64,000 nucleotides of DNA from assembly GCF_039710355.1 (NCBI RefSeq), contig NZ_JBDKWZ010000010.1:200354-264353 (forward strand), written 5' to 3'. Source of the DNA: Rapidithrix thailandica. Its GTDB lineage: Bacteria > Bacteroidota > Bacteroidia > Cytophagales > Flammeovirgaceae. This document shows positions 62,317-64,000 of this stretch, one piece after another; within the stretch, counting starts at the first letter, position 1, and each line of letters starts with the position of its first letter. The notes beneath the pieces are model-generated. The model searched no databases, was not told where the DNA came from, and saw nothing but the letters and a program-made list of their open reading frames with translations. The translations under genes and the position numbers were made by a program.

Positions 62317-63019
62317 CCACCTACCAAAAATAACTGGATAGAATCACTGCATTATCGTTTTAAACCCATTGCCGCCTACAACGGAGTGGGGAACCTTGTA
62401 TGGGAGGTAGAATACGATATTTACGGCAATATTCGCAGCCAAACCAAAGGAGAGCAACACTTCATTCCTTTCCGGAACCAAGGACAGTACGAAGATATAG
62501 AGACAGGCTTGTACTACAACCGTTTTAGGTATTACGATGGAAACAGTGGGATGTATATTTCCCAGGATCCGATTGGACTACTCGGAAACTCTTCAAATTT
62601 TTATGCTTATGCACTTGATATAAATTATGAGGTTGATGTTTTTGGGTTGAAATGTGATCTAAAGGCGAAAATGCAACCTTATCGCTCCGATGTTTTGACA
62701 AAAGGGCCTCATGCTGATATTATCAAAAAAAGTGGAGGGAAAGTTACAGAGGCTCTATTAGAAAATATAGGGGGGTAAATTAGAGTGGAAACGATTTGGT
62801 GATCTCGTAACCAATAAGAAATTACTCAAACAGGCTGACAAATTAATTGAAGGTTTGAAAAATGATAAAACTGTTATGAATGCAGCTAAAAATCAAGTAA
62901 AACAGGCAATTCATGAAATGAAAGATTATTTAAGGCATGGTACTAAAAAGCAAAAAGAGTTTGCGAATAGAAACATACCTGAATTTGAACAAATGTTGGA
63001 ATTATTTAATCCTAAATAA
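62317..63019 (+). pseudogene. Orphan Rhs C-terminal tip, cassette 2, frameshifted
   Basis: The frame starts at PPTKNNWIES, joins the Rhs core at KPIAAYNGVGNLVWEVEYDIYG, passes RNQGQYEDIETGLYYNRFRYYDG and the degenerate VDVFGL junction, then enters a toxin tip (GPHADIIKKSGGKVTEALLENIGG). It stops at TAA 62776-62778 straight after a run of six G (62770-62775). With five G the frame would continue as KLEWKRFGDLVTNKKLLKQ, then a helical tail to LELFNPK and TAA at 63017-63019, 9 bases before the immunity gene. It is either a recent frameshift, a slippage site or a sequencing error. Confidence 0.8.
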
Positions 63020-63028
63020 ATTTACATT

Positions 63029-63427
63029 ATGATCTTGGAGTTGGAAAAATTACTGGACATTGATTATGAGGAGTTTTCCAAAAATAGAAATAAGAAATTT
63101 GAAAAACATTTTTATTCCGAACCCAATGAAAAAAGCTTTTCTGTTTTTTTGAAAGGAGATGAATACCAGTTTATTGATGAAAAGATAGCATCAATTGAGT
63201 TTCGAAACTTTAAAAACCTCAAAAGAAAATATAATTTTAAAATAAAGAAATCTTTAGAAGGAAATCTTGCTTACTTAACAAAAAACAAAATAGAATGGAC
63301 TATTTTTCAGAAATACAGCTATGATCAATACCTTGTTATAAAGGTTAGTAATACTATTTATTACGAATATGAATATGAGGAAAACAAGTTCAATTTAAAC
63401 TTAATACGAGTATCTAATTCAGAGTAA
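63029..63427 (+). CDS. Putative immunity protein of cassette 2
   Basis: A 132-residue protein, charged and aromatic-rich (LEKLLDIDYEEFSKNRNKKFEKHFYSEPNEKSFSVFLKGDEYQFIDEKIASIEFRNFK). It starts 9 bases after the repaired end of the cassette 2 toxin frame. The family is not recognised. It could still protect even though its toxin is broken. Confidence 0.65.
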   Translation: MILELEKLLDIDYEEFSKNRNKKFEKHFYSEPNEKSFSVFLKGDEYQFIDEKIASIEFRNFKNLKRKYNFKIKKSLEGNLAYLTKNKIEWTIFQKYSYDQYLVIKVSNTIYYEYEYEENKFNLNLIRVSNSE

Positions 63428-63504
63428 TTTGGTATTTTATATCAATTATAGCTTCAAAAAATGTAATGTCCCAGAACTAGAATGAATTGTTCTAAAGTTC
63501 TTCA

Positions 63505-63541
63505 AAAAGCGGCTATCCAAAAAGCACGGATAGCCGCTTTT
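63505..63541 (+). terminator. Intrinsic terminator before orphan Rhs cassette 3
   Basis: A perfect 14-base stem (AAAAGCGGCTATCC/GGATAGCCGCTTTT) with a 9-base loop, directly before the next orphan cassette. Confidence 0.9.
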
Positions 63542-64000
63542 GATTCAAGCAGCTTTATCTCCCCCAACTAAAATCGTGGAAGGGGAAACCTATTCCATCG
63601 TCTCGGATTATTTGGGAACTCCATGTCTGATGTACAATTCCATAGGCAATCTGGTCTGGCAAGCCGAACTGGACATTTACGGAAAGATCCGAACCCTGGA
63701 AAGAGGCTCCCCTCAAGATTGCCCCTTCCGTTACCAAGGGCAGTACGAGGATGTAGAGACGGGCTTGTACTACAACCGTTTTCGGTACTATTCGCCTGAA
63801 TCAGGGACGTATATTTCCCAGGATCCGATTGGCTTGGCGGGGAACAATCCGAATATTTATGCTTATGTGCATGATAGTAATGTGTGGATTGACCCTTGGG
63901 GGTTAAGTGGTAAAATAGGTAATCCATTACCTGGTGGGGAAAAAATATTTAGAATTGGCTCCAGTGTTGATTTAAAGCCAGCCGAGGCTGCATTAAAGCC
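63540..64000 (+). CDS. Orphan Rhs C-terminal tip, cassette 3, cut by the window end
   Basis: An open frame from TTG 63540 to the end of the window. It reads SPPTKIVEGETYSIVSDYLGTP and then a core nearly identical to the complete Rhs protein (RYQGQYEDVETGLYYNRFRYYSPESG, SQDPIGLAGNNPNIYAYVHDSN, DPWGL) before a new tip, SGKIGNPLPGGEKIFRIGSSVDLKPAEAALK. Its core is closer to the complete gene than cassettes 1 and 2 are. As the TTG overlaps a terminator arm and no PAAR-like part exists, it is likely a silent cassette. The tip's activity and immunity gene lie beyond the window. Confidence 0.8.
   Translation, partial: MIQAALSPPTKIVEGETYSIVSDYLGTPCLMYNSIGNLVWQAELDIYGKIRTLERGSPQDCPFRYQGQYEDVETGLYYNRFRYYSPESGTYISQDPIGLAGNNPNIYAYVHDSNVWIDPWGLSGKIGNPLPGGEKIFRIGSSVDLKPAEAALK

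Noticed and set aside
1..64000. rRNA and tRNA genes
   Set aside because: No stretch showed the tRNA T-loop pattern (GGTTCGAATCC-like) with matching arms, or rRNA sequence. Reading by eye may miss one.

Overview
The window looks like the chromosome of a member of the Bacteroidota, probably of the order Cytophagales. The support is a SusD/RagB lipoprotein, several TonB- and barrel-type outer-membrane proteins, NVEAL-like peptides with 6-bladed beta-propeller lipoproteins, a zeaxanthin-type carotenoid cluster, and promoter elements of the TAnnTTTG type. No rRNA or tRNA gene and no CRISPR array was seen.

Layout. 1-2.5 kb: the 3' end of a SusD gene and an M19 dipeptidase. 2.6-15 kb: two RND pumps, one TolC-like channel and one adaptor, all on the minus strand. 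They are separated by a short plus-strand stretch with small membrane or outer-membrane genes and a duplicated scrap of aldehyde dehydrogenase. 15-29.6 kb: the most unusual region. A unit Wzy/TPR ligase - NVEAL-like peptide - beta-propeller lipoprotein - thioredoxin-like protein - transglutaminase-like protein - signal peptidase I appears three times in the same order on the minus strand, each time with different members intact, decayed or missing. 29.9-39.7 kb: aldehyde dehydrogenase, a BtuB-like TonB receptor, a PorQ/PorV-like barrel overlapping a helix-hairpin-helix barrel protein, and a membrane protein/regulator/DUF4173 operon. 39.9-42.3 kb: a His-rich leader peptide followed by hisG-hisD. 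42.4-50.6 kb: ordinary metabolic and envelope genes (two short-chain dehydrogenases, a dienelactone hydrolase, a YwqK-like protein, an FAD-linked lactone oxidase). 50.7-54.9 kb: crtI-crtB-idi-(SRPBCC)-crtZ behind a recognisable promoter. 55-64 kb: an Rhs toxin island with one complete PAAR-like/Rhs gene plus immunity gene, then three orphan Rhs tip/immunity cassettes. Strong intrinsic terminators lie before the first and third cassettes.

How the genes may work together. In the 15-29.6 kb region each peptide has a hydrophobic leader, then an AxA motif, then a Cys-containing tail. It is encoded beside a surface propeller lipoprotein, CxxC thioredoxin-like proteins, a transglutaminase-fold protein, a Wzy/O-oligosaccharyltransferase-like membrane protein and a signal peptidase I paralogue. 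That composition suggests an exported, processed and possibly modified peptide system. This is inference; none of it has a demonstrated role in the sequence alone. Several repeats tie the region together: a 160-bp element in three copies (two of them bracketing one propeller gene) and decayed copies of wzy, lepB and aldehyde dehydrogenase sequence. They show active duplication and decay.
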